This document shows, piece after piece, positions 1 to 4,939 of a DNA stretch of 8,164 nt; the stretch's first letter is position 1, and the number at the start of each line of letters is the position of its first letter. Where the stretch lies: the NCBI GenBank assembly GCA_020216575.1, contig JAIUYC010000123.1, positions 1 to 8,164 on the forward strand, given 5' to 3'. The notes under the pieces were generated by a model that made no database searches, was not told the DNA's origin, and saw only the letters and a program-made list of their open reading frames with translations. Origin of the DNA: Coleofasciculus sp. S288. Lineage in GTDB: Bacteria; Cyanobacteriota; Cyanobacteriia; Cyanobacteriales; Coleofasciculaceae. The position numbers were made by a program, and so were the translations under genes.

Positions 1-61
1 GGACTTTGTTTGTGTAGTTGCGGTTTCAACCGCCCAGTTCTTCTTCGCTAACACGTTATAT

Positions 62-155
62 CCAGGACTTACGCAAATTTACCTCTAAACCACCCATTGT
101 AGGGACACGATATATCGTGTCCTTGCCAGATGTAGCGTCTGTGCGTCAGTCCTGG
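62..155. repeat. MITE-like element with terminal inverted repeats
   Basis: The element is bounded by CCAGGACTTACGCA (62-75) and TGCGTCAGTCCTGG (142-155), inverted repeats matching at 13 of 14 positions. Its centre holds a perfect 20-bp palindrome, GGACACGATATATCGTGTCC (103-122), which extends outward with wobble pairs. It is about 94 bp long and has no coding capacity, as expected of a non-autonomous miniature inverted-repeat element. It sits upstream of the adenosyltransferase-like gene. No transposase in the window has matching ends. The inverted repeats are read directly; mobility is inferred. Confidence 0.65.
103..122. repeat. Perfect 20-bp palindrome inside the MITE-like element
   Basis: GGACACGATATATCGTGTCC is self-complementary over all 20 bases. 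It could form a cruciform or, if transcribed, a hairpin upstream of the gene at 245. Its position inside the inverted-repeat element suggests it belongs to the repeat rather than being a regulator-specific operator. Confidence 0.7.
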
Positions 156-234
156 CAATTACCAAAACTTATTCTCCCCGAACCCACAACAGAGCTAAAC
201 TGCACAGGTAAAATTATGCTTTGCGGTTAGTGTC

Positions 235-239
235 AAGGA
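235..239 (+). promoter_or_regulatory. Ribosome binding site supporting the ATG at 245
   Basis: AAGGA ends five bases before the ATG at 245. This favours the ATG over the in-frame TTG at 221, whose extra eight residues (LRLVSRIG) look non-conserved. Confidence 0.5.
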
Positions 240-244
240 TTGGA

Positions 245-1378
245 ATGACCAGAACTGGTATTGGTATTCGCACAGCAGTTGAACGTTCGGAACGTCTTAT
301 CGGTCAGATTCACGTTTATGACGGCGCGGGAAAAGGGAAGTCTCAGGCGGCGCTGGGCGTCGTATTGCGCTCGATCGGATTGGGGATTAATTCAACCTCA
401 GGGAGTCGCGTTTTGTTACTCCGGTTTCTCAAAGGACCCGGACGCCCGTATGATGAGGATGCTGCAATTGAAGCGTTGCAGAGGGGCTTTCCTCACCTAA
501 TTGACCAAGTCCGCACGGGGCGATCGACGTTTTTGGCAAGAGATGAAATCACGCGCTTTGATGTAGCTGAGGCAAAGCGGGGTTGGGACGTGGCGAAAGG
601 AGCGATCGCATCTGGACTCTATTCGGTTGTCGTCCTCGATGAACTCAATCCTGTCTTGGATTTAGGCTTACTACCCGTCGATGAGGTAATTCAAACGCTC
701 AAAAACAAGCCGGAAAATCTAGAAATTATTGTCACCGGTCGGGGAACGCCTCAAGCCCTGATGGATATAGCCGATTTACATACCGAGTCCGTCTCTCACG
801 ATCATCCAGCATCGAGACAACAAGGGATTGAGGGGATCGAAATTTACACGGGTGCCGGGAAAGGCAAATCCACCAATGCACTGGGTAAAGCCTTACAAGC
901 GATCGGTCGAGGAATTAGCACCGACAAGTCCCATCGAGTGCTCATCGTGCAGTGGCTCAAAGGTGGCAGTGGCTATACAGAAGATGCTGCGATCGCTGCC
1001 TTGAAGCAATCATACCCCGACCTTGTCGATCATCATCGTTGCGGTCGAGATGCGATCGTTTGGCGGGGACAGCAGCAAATCTTAGACTATGTAGAAGCCG
1101 AACGAGGCTGGGAAATTGCCAAAGCCGCCTTAGCCTCTGGTCTGTACAAAACAATTATCATGGACGAACTAAACCCCACAGTTGACTTGGAACTATTGCC
1201 TGTGGGACCGATTGTAGAAGCGCTTTTGCGTAAACCCCGTGATACCGAAGTGATTATCACAGGCCGTTGTCTAAATCACCCTGCCTACTTCGACATCGCC
1301 AGTGTCCACTCTGAGATGATTTGCCACAAGCATTACTGCGAAAAGGGTGTGGATTTGAAGCGAGGAGTGGATTTTTAG
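245..1378 (+). CDS. Tandem-duplicated cob(I)alamin adenosyltransferase-like P-loop protein
   Basis: The 377-residue protein contains two copies of a CobA/BtuR-type ATP:corrinoid adenosyltransferase domain. Each has a Walker A loop GAGKGKS (residues 27-33 and 203-209), a BtuR-like segment ending in DELNP (acidic residues from 132 and 307), and an (I)ITGR motif after a 'LP...EVI..L..KP' stretch. Only the second half keeps the BtuR-like C-terminal pattern HKHYCEKGVDLKRGVDF. Single-domain BtuR proteins have about 180-200 residues, so this is a true internal duplication. The family transfers the adenosyl group of ATP to cobalt of reduced corrinoids in the cytoplasm. Whether both halves are active, or the protein is a divergent P-loop NTPase with another role, cannot be told here. 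The GAGKGKS loop differs from the usual GNGKGKT. The gene stands alone, with no other cobalamin gene nearby. An in-frame TTG at 221 is an alternative start. Confidence 0.8.
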   Translation: MTRTGIGIRTAVERSERLIGQIHVYDGAGKGKSQAALGVVLRSIGLGINSTSGSRVLLLRFLKGPGRPYDEDAAIEALQRGFPHLIDQVRTGRSTFLARDEITRFDVAEAKRGWDVAKGAIASGLYSVVVLDELNPVLDLGLLPVDEVIQTLKNKPENLEIIVTGRGTPQALMDIADLHTESVSHDHPASRQQGIEGIEIYTGAGKGKSTNALGKALQAIGRGISTDKSHRVLIVQWLKGGSGYTEDAAIAALKQSYPDLVDHHRCGRDAIVWRGQQQILDYVEAERGWEIAKAALASGLYKTIIMDELNPTVDLELLPVGPIVEALLRKPRDTEVIITGRCLNHPAYFDIASVHSEMICHKHYCEKGVDLKRGVDF

Positions 1379-1392
1379 ATTATGAGTTATAG

Positions 1393-1456
1393 GGTGGGCA
1401 TTACCCATTATTCCCTCCAGGCTCGAACTACACAGTTTTAGCAGGCAATGCCCACC
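1393..1456. repeat. Inverted repeat GGTGGGCATT / AATGCCCACC
   Basis: GGTGGGCATT (1393-1402) and AATGCCCACC (1447-1456) are perfect 10-bp inverted repeats 44 bp apart, just after the stop codon of the adenosyltransferase-like gene. They lie in a convergent gap and could fold into a stem that ends transcription, although no T-run follows. The sequence resembles dispersed repeats of filamentous cyanobacteria (recollection, not checked). Confidence 0.55.
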
Positions 1457-1482
1457 TTACATTTAATTCTGTCGCTCTACTT

Positions 1483-1605
1483 ATAACCAAATCCGCCTCT
1501 ATAACCCCTTTTATCTTTTAATCCTCTCTGTATTCTCTCCTCCCTCTGTGAACTCTGTGCCTGGAGTGGTTCGTTCAAAAAAGGGGCAATCGTAGCGAAT
1601 TTAGT
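1483..1605 (-). repeat. MITE-like dispersed repeat, copy A
   Basis: About 120 bp, alignable over its whole length, in opposite orientation, to the copy at 4797-4918. Exact shared blocks are GAACTCTGTGCCTGGAGTGG (1550-1569) and ACCCCTTTTATCT (1504-1516). One end, ACCAAATCCGC (1486-1496), is intact; the other, GCGAATTTAGT (1595-1605), carries two mismatches, so this looks like the more decayed copy. It has no coding capacity and lies between convergent genes. Confidence 0.75.
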
Positions 1606-1637
1606 AAACTCCTGACTCCTAAACCCCTATCAGGAAG

Positions 1638-2504
1638 TTAAAATATCCATACTGAATCGGGCAACAGGAATAATAGTAAAGTGCCAACTCCCAACAAGCA
1701 CAGAAAACCCGCCACCCCTGCTAACGGATTTTTTCCGAAACCTGTCACCCAAGTTGGACCCTTATCGGTGTAAGAAATCAACTCCGCAGAATCCAAGCAA
1801 GTTAAGCTCCAAATCCAACCCGTGTGAAGTCCCCATGCCAAATCCAGACTACCAGCATTGACCCAACGAGCTAGCACTAATACCATCCCCATTAACCACA
1901 ATCCCGGCAGTTGGGGTAAAGTATTTTTCTGCTCCCAAATTAAGTGTGACAATGCAAAAATAACGCTAGTAATTACCCCTGCTACCCAGATTGGGTAATC
2001 CTGCTGAAGTTCATTCAGTAGGAAGCCGCGAAAGACTAATTCTTCAGTTACACCGATCCATAGCCCCAGCAACAGCACAGGAAGAAATAGTTTTCCCAAG
2101 CGTTGCCAATTCTCTGAATGCCACTCGATCCAGCCTAATGCCCATTCTCCAAGAAATACGATCGCTACACTCAGAACGCTTAAGCTCAATCCCAGTCCTA
2201 GTGGTACTAAAACACTAGAGCTCCAGCCCAAGCCGTACTCTGAAAAAGACACCCCATCTACCCAAGAAGCCCCCCATACAATCAAGGGGGCAATTAGGTA
2301 AAGTGCTGCGAGTAATGGCAGCTTTTGCTCTGCTGCTAAAGGTTTAGGGGGATGCCATTTCAGCCCTGTAGCAATGAAAACTGCCAAGGGCAGCCACAAA
2401 GCAGCCCAAGTTATGAAAAAAGCCGCTACTTTTACTAGAGCAGTTGATGCCTTTAGCGACATCAACCACTGAACGGCTGCCTGTTCAAAGATAGCCATTG
2501 ACAC
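1638..2504 (-). CDS. CPBP (CAAX/Rce1-like) intramembrane glutamic protease
   Basis: A 288-residue polytopic membrane protein with hydrophobic stretches around residues 25-47, 62-80, 97-125, 138-152, 172-188, 200-214 and 262-286. It carries the three CPBP/Abi motifs: EELVFRG (E154, E155, R159), FALSH (H187) and GLHTGW (H227). In this family the paired glutamates and histidines form the active site. Members include Rce1-type prenyl-protein proteases and bacterial proteins linked to bacteriocin self-immunity or protein sorting. The substrate is unknown, and nothing adjacent suggests bacteriocin production. The first codon is GTG at 2504; an ATG two codons later (2498) is equally plausible, and neither has a clear ribosome binding site. 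The gene is convergent with the adenosyltransferase-like gene and downstream of the CyAbrB gene, separated by a hairpin. Confidence 0.85.
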   Translation of the reverse strand: MSMAIFEQAAVQWLMSLKASTALVKVAAFFITWAALWLPLAVFIATGLKWHPPKPLAAEQKLPLLAALYLIAPLIVWGASWVDGVSFSEYGLGWSSSVLVPLGLGLSLSVLSVAIVFLGEWALGWIEWHSENWQRLGKLFLPVLLLGLWIGVTEELVFRGFLLNELQQDYPIWVAGVITSVIFALSHLIWEQKNTLPQLPGLWLMGMVLVLARWVNAGSLDLAWGLHTGWIWSLTCLDSAELISYTDKGPTWVTGFGKNPLAGVAGFLCLLGVGTLLLFLLPDSVWIF

Positions 2505-2544
2505 GATTGGCGAATTGCAAGGAGCTACAGATCAAAGCGGTGTA

Positions 2545-2572
2545 AAGGATGGGCAAAAACAAGTCCATCCTT
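2545..2572 (-). terminator. Hairpin after the CyAbrB gene, possible terminator
   Basis: AAGGATGG (2545-2552) pairs perfectly with CCATCCTT (2565-2572) across a 12-base loop. It starts 14 bp beyond the end of the regulator gene on the minus strand. The T-run that follows is short (TTT), so it may be a weak intrinsic terminator or a transcript-stabilising stem. Confidence 0.5.
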
Positions 2573-2585
2573 AGAAGGAACCGAC

Positions 2586-3047
2586 TTAAACCTCTACCGG
2601 TTCGAGTTCTTCCTCTTCAGACATCTTCGCTGTGTCACTATCCACCTGTTTTAGGTGGATATGCTTGTAGCCCAGTTTAATTTCAAACTCATCACCGGGC
2701 TGTAATCCCATTGCCTGAGTGTAGGTCGCACCAATAACAATTTGACCATTTTTATGGACACTCACACGATAGGTCGGCTCCCGACCGCGACCATCTTTTG
2801 TTCCCTCTGGATCGAGAGGAACCCCTTTAGCAGCTAGAACCGCATCATAAAAATCTGTTAAATTGACGCGGGTCTGGTCGTTTTTAGTTACCGTGTAATA
2901 GCCACAGCGTTTTGCTGTTTCTCGCCGAGGCAAGTGCGCTAGCTCTTTTACTTTTTGAAGCAGCGCTTTGCCAGTTAAGGGAGTGGGTGAAATGTCAGTC
3001 ATGCTCTTACTAGATATCCTTCTATTTTCAAAGCGGGTATCGGTCAT
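2586..3047 (-). CDS. CyAbrB-type transcriptional regulator (AbrB family)
   Basis: A 153-residue protein of the cyanobacterial AbrB family. In this family the AbrB-like DNA-binding fold is C-terminal (here about 92-134: YRVSVHKNGQIVIG...PGDEFEIKLG), the reverse of Bacillus AbrB. It follows a conserved N-terminal module (about 24-88) containing TPLTGKALLQKVKEL, LPRRETAKRCGYY and RVNLTDFYDAVL, and a short acidic tail. CyAbrB proteins are abundant global regulators of carbon/nitrogen balance, hydrogenase and stress genes. From memory, the YRVSVHKNGQIVIG wording resembles the CalA/cyAbrB1 clade rather than cyAbrB2; I have not verified this. The start at 3047 has AGG seven bases upstream. An internal ATG at 3002, just before the conserved region, would give 138 residues. 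The gene is divergent from sdhB-hli, with about 350 bp between them. Confidence 0.88.
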   Translation of the reverse strand: MTDTRFENRRISSKSMTDISPTPLTGKALLQKVKELAHLPRRETAKRCGYYTVTKNDQTRVNLTDFYDAVLAAKGVPLDPEGTKDGRGREPTYRVSVHKNGQIVIGATYTQAMGLQPGDEFEIKLGYKHIHLKQVDSDTAKMSEEEELEPVEV

Positions 3048-3077
3048 TTACCGACCTGCGATGAAAGCTCTATAAAA

Positions 3078-3108
3078 AATATATCGTTAAATCTCTCTAA
3101 CTTGACAA
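3078..3108 (-). promoter_or_regulatory. Candidate promoter of the CyAbrB gene with an overlapping palindrome
   Basis: On the minus strand TTGTCA (3108-3103) is followed 19 bp later by TATATT (3083-3078), about 30 bp before the start codon. The spacing is longer than ideal. A second AT box, TATAGA (3074-3069), is an alternative -10. The -35-like box lies inside the palindrome ACTTG-A-CAAGT (3100-3110), a possible operator. Confidence 0.35.
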
Positions 3109-3275
3109 GTAGTTTTCACTTATTTGTTGGAATCTTCATGCATTTTAGCAATGGCGGATTTTCTATATAGCTTTTCTCAGTAAAGTTCTCCCCCCCTGGG
3201 AATTATCTGGGATTAGAGTTCAAAACTGAAATATTTTAGTATAAGAGAATGGCACTTGTGTCTTAGACTGGAAAC

Positions 3276-3295
3276 AGCGATAGAGAAATATCGCT
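3276..3295 (+). promoter_or_regulatory. Hairpin in the probable sdhB leader
   Basis: AGCGATA (3276-3282) and TATCGCT (3289-3295) form a perfect 7-bp stem closed by a GAGAAA hexaloop. It lies downstream of the TATAAG box at 3240-3245, so it would be in the sdhB 5' leader if that box is used. A second stem, CTGTAT (3351-3356) with ATACAG (3366-3371), lies closer to the start codon. No known riboswitch consensus was recognised. Confidence 0.35.
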
Positions 3296-3399
3296 AAATT
3301 ATAGAGCGTGACTGAGTAGGTAAGAACGAGTCCTGTTGTCACTGCTCGTGCTGTATCGCTCTTCCATACAGGTGTTGGGATATTCTAGAGCTTGTCACT

Positions 3400-4416
3400 A
3401 TGCAAGTTTGTTTTAAAATAATTCGGCAGACTCAAAATTCTTCCCCGACGATCCAGTCTTATACACTGGATGTTAAGGAAGGAAACACGATTCTGGATTG
3501 TCTGAATCGTATTAAGTGGGAGCAGGATGGGAGCCTTGCTTTTCGTAAGAATTGTCGCAATACAATTTGCGGCAGTTGTGCTATGCGAATTAATGGTCGC
3601 TCGGCACTGGCTTGTAAGGAAAATGTGGGCAGTGAAGTGGCGAAGCTGCCGAAAAATGGCTCATCTGGAACTCCGGAAATTACGATTGCACCACTAGGTA
3701 ATATGCCGGTCGTTAAAGATTTGATTGTGGATATGCGCAGCTTTTGGGATACCTTGGAAGCTGTTGATCCCTACGTTAGCACGAGTTCAAGGGCGATCCC
3801 CGAACGAGAATTTCTACAGTCTCCGGAGGAGCGATCGCGTTTAGATCAGACAGGCAACTGTATTATGTGTGGAGCCTGTTATTCTGAGTGCAATGCGCGT
3901 GAAGTCAACTCCGATTTTATGGGTCCTCACGCCCTAGCTAAAGCTCAGCGCATGGTAGCAGACTCTCGCGATGATGCCACAGAAAGTCGCTTGGAGAAAT
4001 ACAACCAAGGCACTCAAGGCGTCTGGGGTTGCACTCGTTGTTATATGTGTAATGCCGTTTGTCCAATGGATGTTGCCCCAATGGATCAAATCGGGAAGAT
4101 TAAACAGGAAATTCTGGCTCGCAAGGATAGTCAAGCCAGCCGCCAAATTCGCCATCGCAAGACATTAATTAATTTAGTCAAAAGAGGAGGCTGGGTCGAT
4201 GAGCGCCTGTTTGGCATACAGGTTGTCGGCAATTCGTTCCGAGATATTAAGGGAATATTAAGTTTAGCTCTTTTAGGATTGCGGATGATCGCTCGGCGTA
4301 AATTCCCCTTAAAATTTGATTCGTCAGAGGGAACGGCACAAGTGCGATCGCTCATTGAATCCGTGCAAAACTTAAAGTCTAAAACATCTGAGGAGGACGC
4401 TGTTTCCAAACCATGA
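3400..4416 (+). CDS. sdhB: Succinate dehydrogenase/fumarate reductase iron-sulfur subunit
   Basis: A 338-residue SdhB-type protein, about 100 residues longer than E. coli SdhB. The N-terminal plant-type ferredoxin domain binds [2Fe-2S] through C52, C57, C60 and C72 ([10 protein letters not shown]...AC). The C-terminal domain has [11 protein letters not shown] (C154, C157, C160, C164) and [12 protein letters not shown] (C211, C214, C217, C221). In classical SdhB the second motif lacks the cysteine matching C214 and holds [3Fe-4S]; its presence here predicts a second [4Fe-4S], as reported for type E (non-classical) succinate:quinone reductases of archaea and cyanobacteria. The subunit passes electrons from the SdhA flavin to quinone on the thylakoid or plasma membrane. 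SdhA and the membrane subunits are not in the window, in line with the scattered sdh genes of cyanobacteria. A long, mostly basic C-terminal extension (about 240-338) is unassigned. The stop codon overlaps the hli start. Confidence 0.9.
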   Translation: MQVCFKIIRQTQNSSPTIQSYTLDVKEGNTILDCLNRIKWEQDGSLAFRKNCRNTICGSCAMRINGRSALACKENVGSEVAKLPKNGSSGTPEITIAPLGNMPVVKDLIVDMRSFWDTLEAVDPYVSTSSRAIPEREFLQSPEERSRLDQTGNCIMCGACYSECNAREVNSDFMGPHALAKAQRMVADSRDDATESRLEKYNQGTQGVWGCTRCYMCNAVCPMDVAPMDQIGKIKQEILARKDSQASRQIRHRKTLINLVKRGGWVDERLFGIQVVGNSFRDIKGILSLALLGLRMIARRKFPLKFDSSEGTAQVRSLIESVQNLKSKTSEEDAVSKP

Positions 4417-4601
4417 ATTCTGAAACATCTACATCGAGTCAATCCTCCCAAGAGTCGCTTAACCAACCCGAACCGGCTTTTGGCTGGACTCCCTATGCCG
4501 AGCAAATCAATGGGCGCTTTGCCATGATTGGTTTTATCGGTCTATTATTACTAGAATTGCTCACGGGTCAAGACCTATTCACCTGGTTAGGCCTGCGTTA
4601 A
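4413..4601 (+). CDS. High-light-inducible one-helix chlorophyll-binding protein
   Basis: A 62-residue protein with a polar Ser/Gln-rich N-terminus, then [19 protein letters not shown] (residues 23-41) and one transmembrane helix (about 36-57) ending TWLGLR. The E30-x-x-N33-G-R35-x-A-M-x-G core is the chlorophyll a/b-binding motif of Hli/SCP proteins: E and N ligand chlorophyll, while E and R pair across two helices of a dimer. These thylakoid proteins quench energy and protect photosystem II and chlorophyll synthesis under stress. The length and the ending WLGLR recall HliD, but I do not assign a subtype. The ATG overlaps the sdhB TGA (ATGA). A strong GGAGG lies 17-21 bases upstream inside sdhB, too far for ordinary spacing, so translational coupling is likely. 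A hairpin with T-run follows the gene. Confidence 0.92.
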   Translation: MNSETSTSSQSSQESLNQPEPAFGWTPYAEQINGRFAMIGFIGLLLLELLTGQDLFTWLGLR

Positions 4602-4635
4602 TCGGGTTGCAGATTGAAAAATTAGAAGGTTACAG

Positions 4636-4668
4636 GTTGGAAGGTTAAACGTTATCCTTCCAACTTTT
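4636..4668 (+). terminator. Rho-independent terminator-like hairpin after hli
   Basis: GTTGGAAGG (4636-4644) pairs perfectly with CCTTCCAAC (4656-4664) across an 11-base loop, followed directly by TTTT. It lies 35 bp after the hli stop codon and is the likely end of the sdhB-hli transcript. Confidence 0.65.
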
Positions 4669-4796
4669 ATATCAGTCGCCAAGGTGATTAGGACACAGGC
4701 AAATCCTGAAACCTTTAGCAGTCAATATGCATCCATTCTGCATAAAAGCCCTGGAGCCCTCTGCCTTTTGCTATAACGCTTTGAAAATAAGACTTC

Positions 4797-4918
4797 ATAC
4801 CAAATCCGCTACAATTGCCCCCTTTTTGAAATAACCACTCCAGGCACAGAGTTCGCTCCAGAAGAGAACATGGAGGGAATTATAAAGATAAAAGGGGTGA
4901 TAGATGCGGATTTGGTAT
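4797..4918 (+). repeat. MITE-like dispersed repeat, copy B
   Basis: A 122-bp element with perfect 13-bp terminal inverted repeats, ATACCAAATCCGC (4797-4809) and GCGGATTTGGTAT (4906-4918). The complementarity continues imperfectly inward (CCCCCTTTTT against AAAAGGGG), so a transcript would form a long imperfect hairpin. It matches the inverted copy at 1483-1605, including a 20-base identical core at 4835-4854. No coding capacity. It may also end transcription of the htrA-like gene, whose stop codon is 21 bp away. Confidence 0.8.
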
Positions 4919-4939
4919 CAAACGTTCCAACTTTCAGCC

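Larger units (their letters stand above)
3048..3399. other. Divergent intergenic region between the CyAbrB gene and sdhB
   Basis: A 352-bp AT-rich gap that must hold both divergent promoters. It contains a palindrome around 3105 with promoter-like boxes facing the regulator gene, a TATAAG box at 3240-3245 facing sdhB, and two small perfect hairpins (3276-3295 and 3351-3371) in the probable sdhB leader. No open reading frame or RNA gene is convincing here. Confidence 0.55.
4602..4939. other. Convergent intergenic region with terminator and dispersed repeats
   Basis: A 338-bp gap between convergent hli and htrA-like genes. It holds a terminator-like hairpin (4636-4668), three AGGTT units (4627, 4634, 4642), about 120 bp with no recognised feature except a small ATGCA/TGCAT stem (4727-4743), and then MITE-like copy B (4797-4918), which ends 21 bp before the protease stop codon. 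Confidence 0.6.

Noticed and set aside
18..230. 70-codon open frame at the left edge (+)
   Set aside because: It runs through the MITE-like inverted repeats and the 20-bp palindrome, has no recognisable domain, and ends just as the real gene begins. It is most likely chance.
957..1154. Open frame on the minus strand inside the adenosyltransferase-like gene
   Set aside because: It is antisense to the strongly supported second P-loop domain and has a Cys/Arg-rich shadow-frame composition.
1638..2504. Bacteriocin-immunity role for the CPBP protease
   Set aside because: The family includes such proteins, but no precursor peptide, ABC transporter or regulator is adjacent, so only the family-level call is made.
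3102..3130. TTGACA on the + strand as a promoter for sdhB
   Set aside because: No acceptable -10 box is found 16-19 bp downstream, and it lies about 290 bp from the start codon. The match is better explained as part of the ACTTG-A-CAAGT palindrome.
4131..4505. 124-codon open frame on the minus strand
   Set aside because: It overlaps the sdhB C-terminus and the hli start, both well supported on the other strand, and shows no domain or ribosome binding site.
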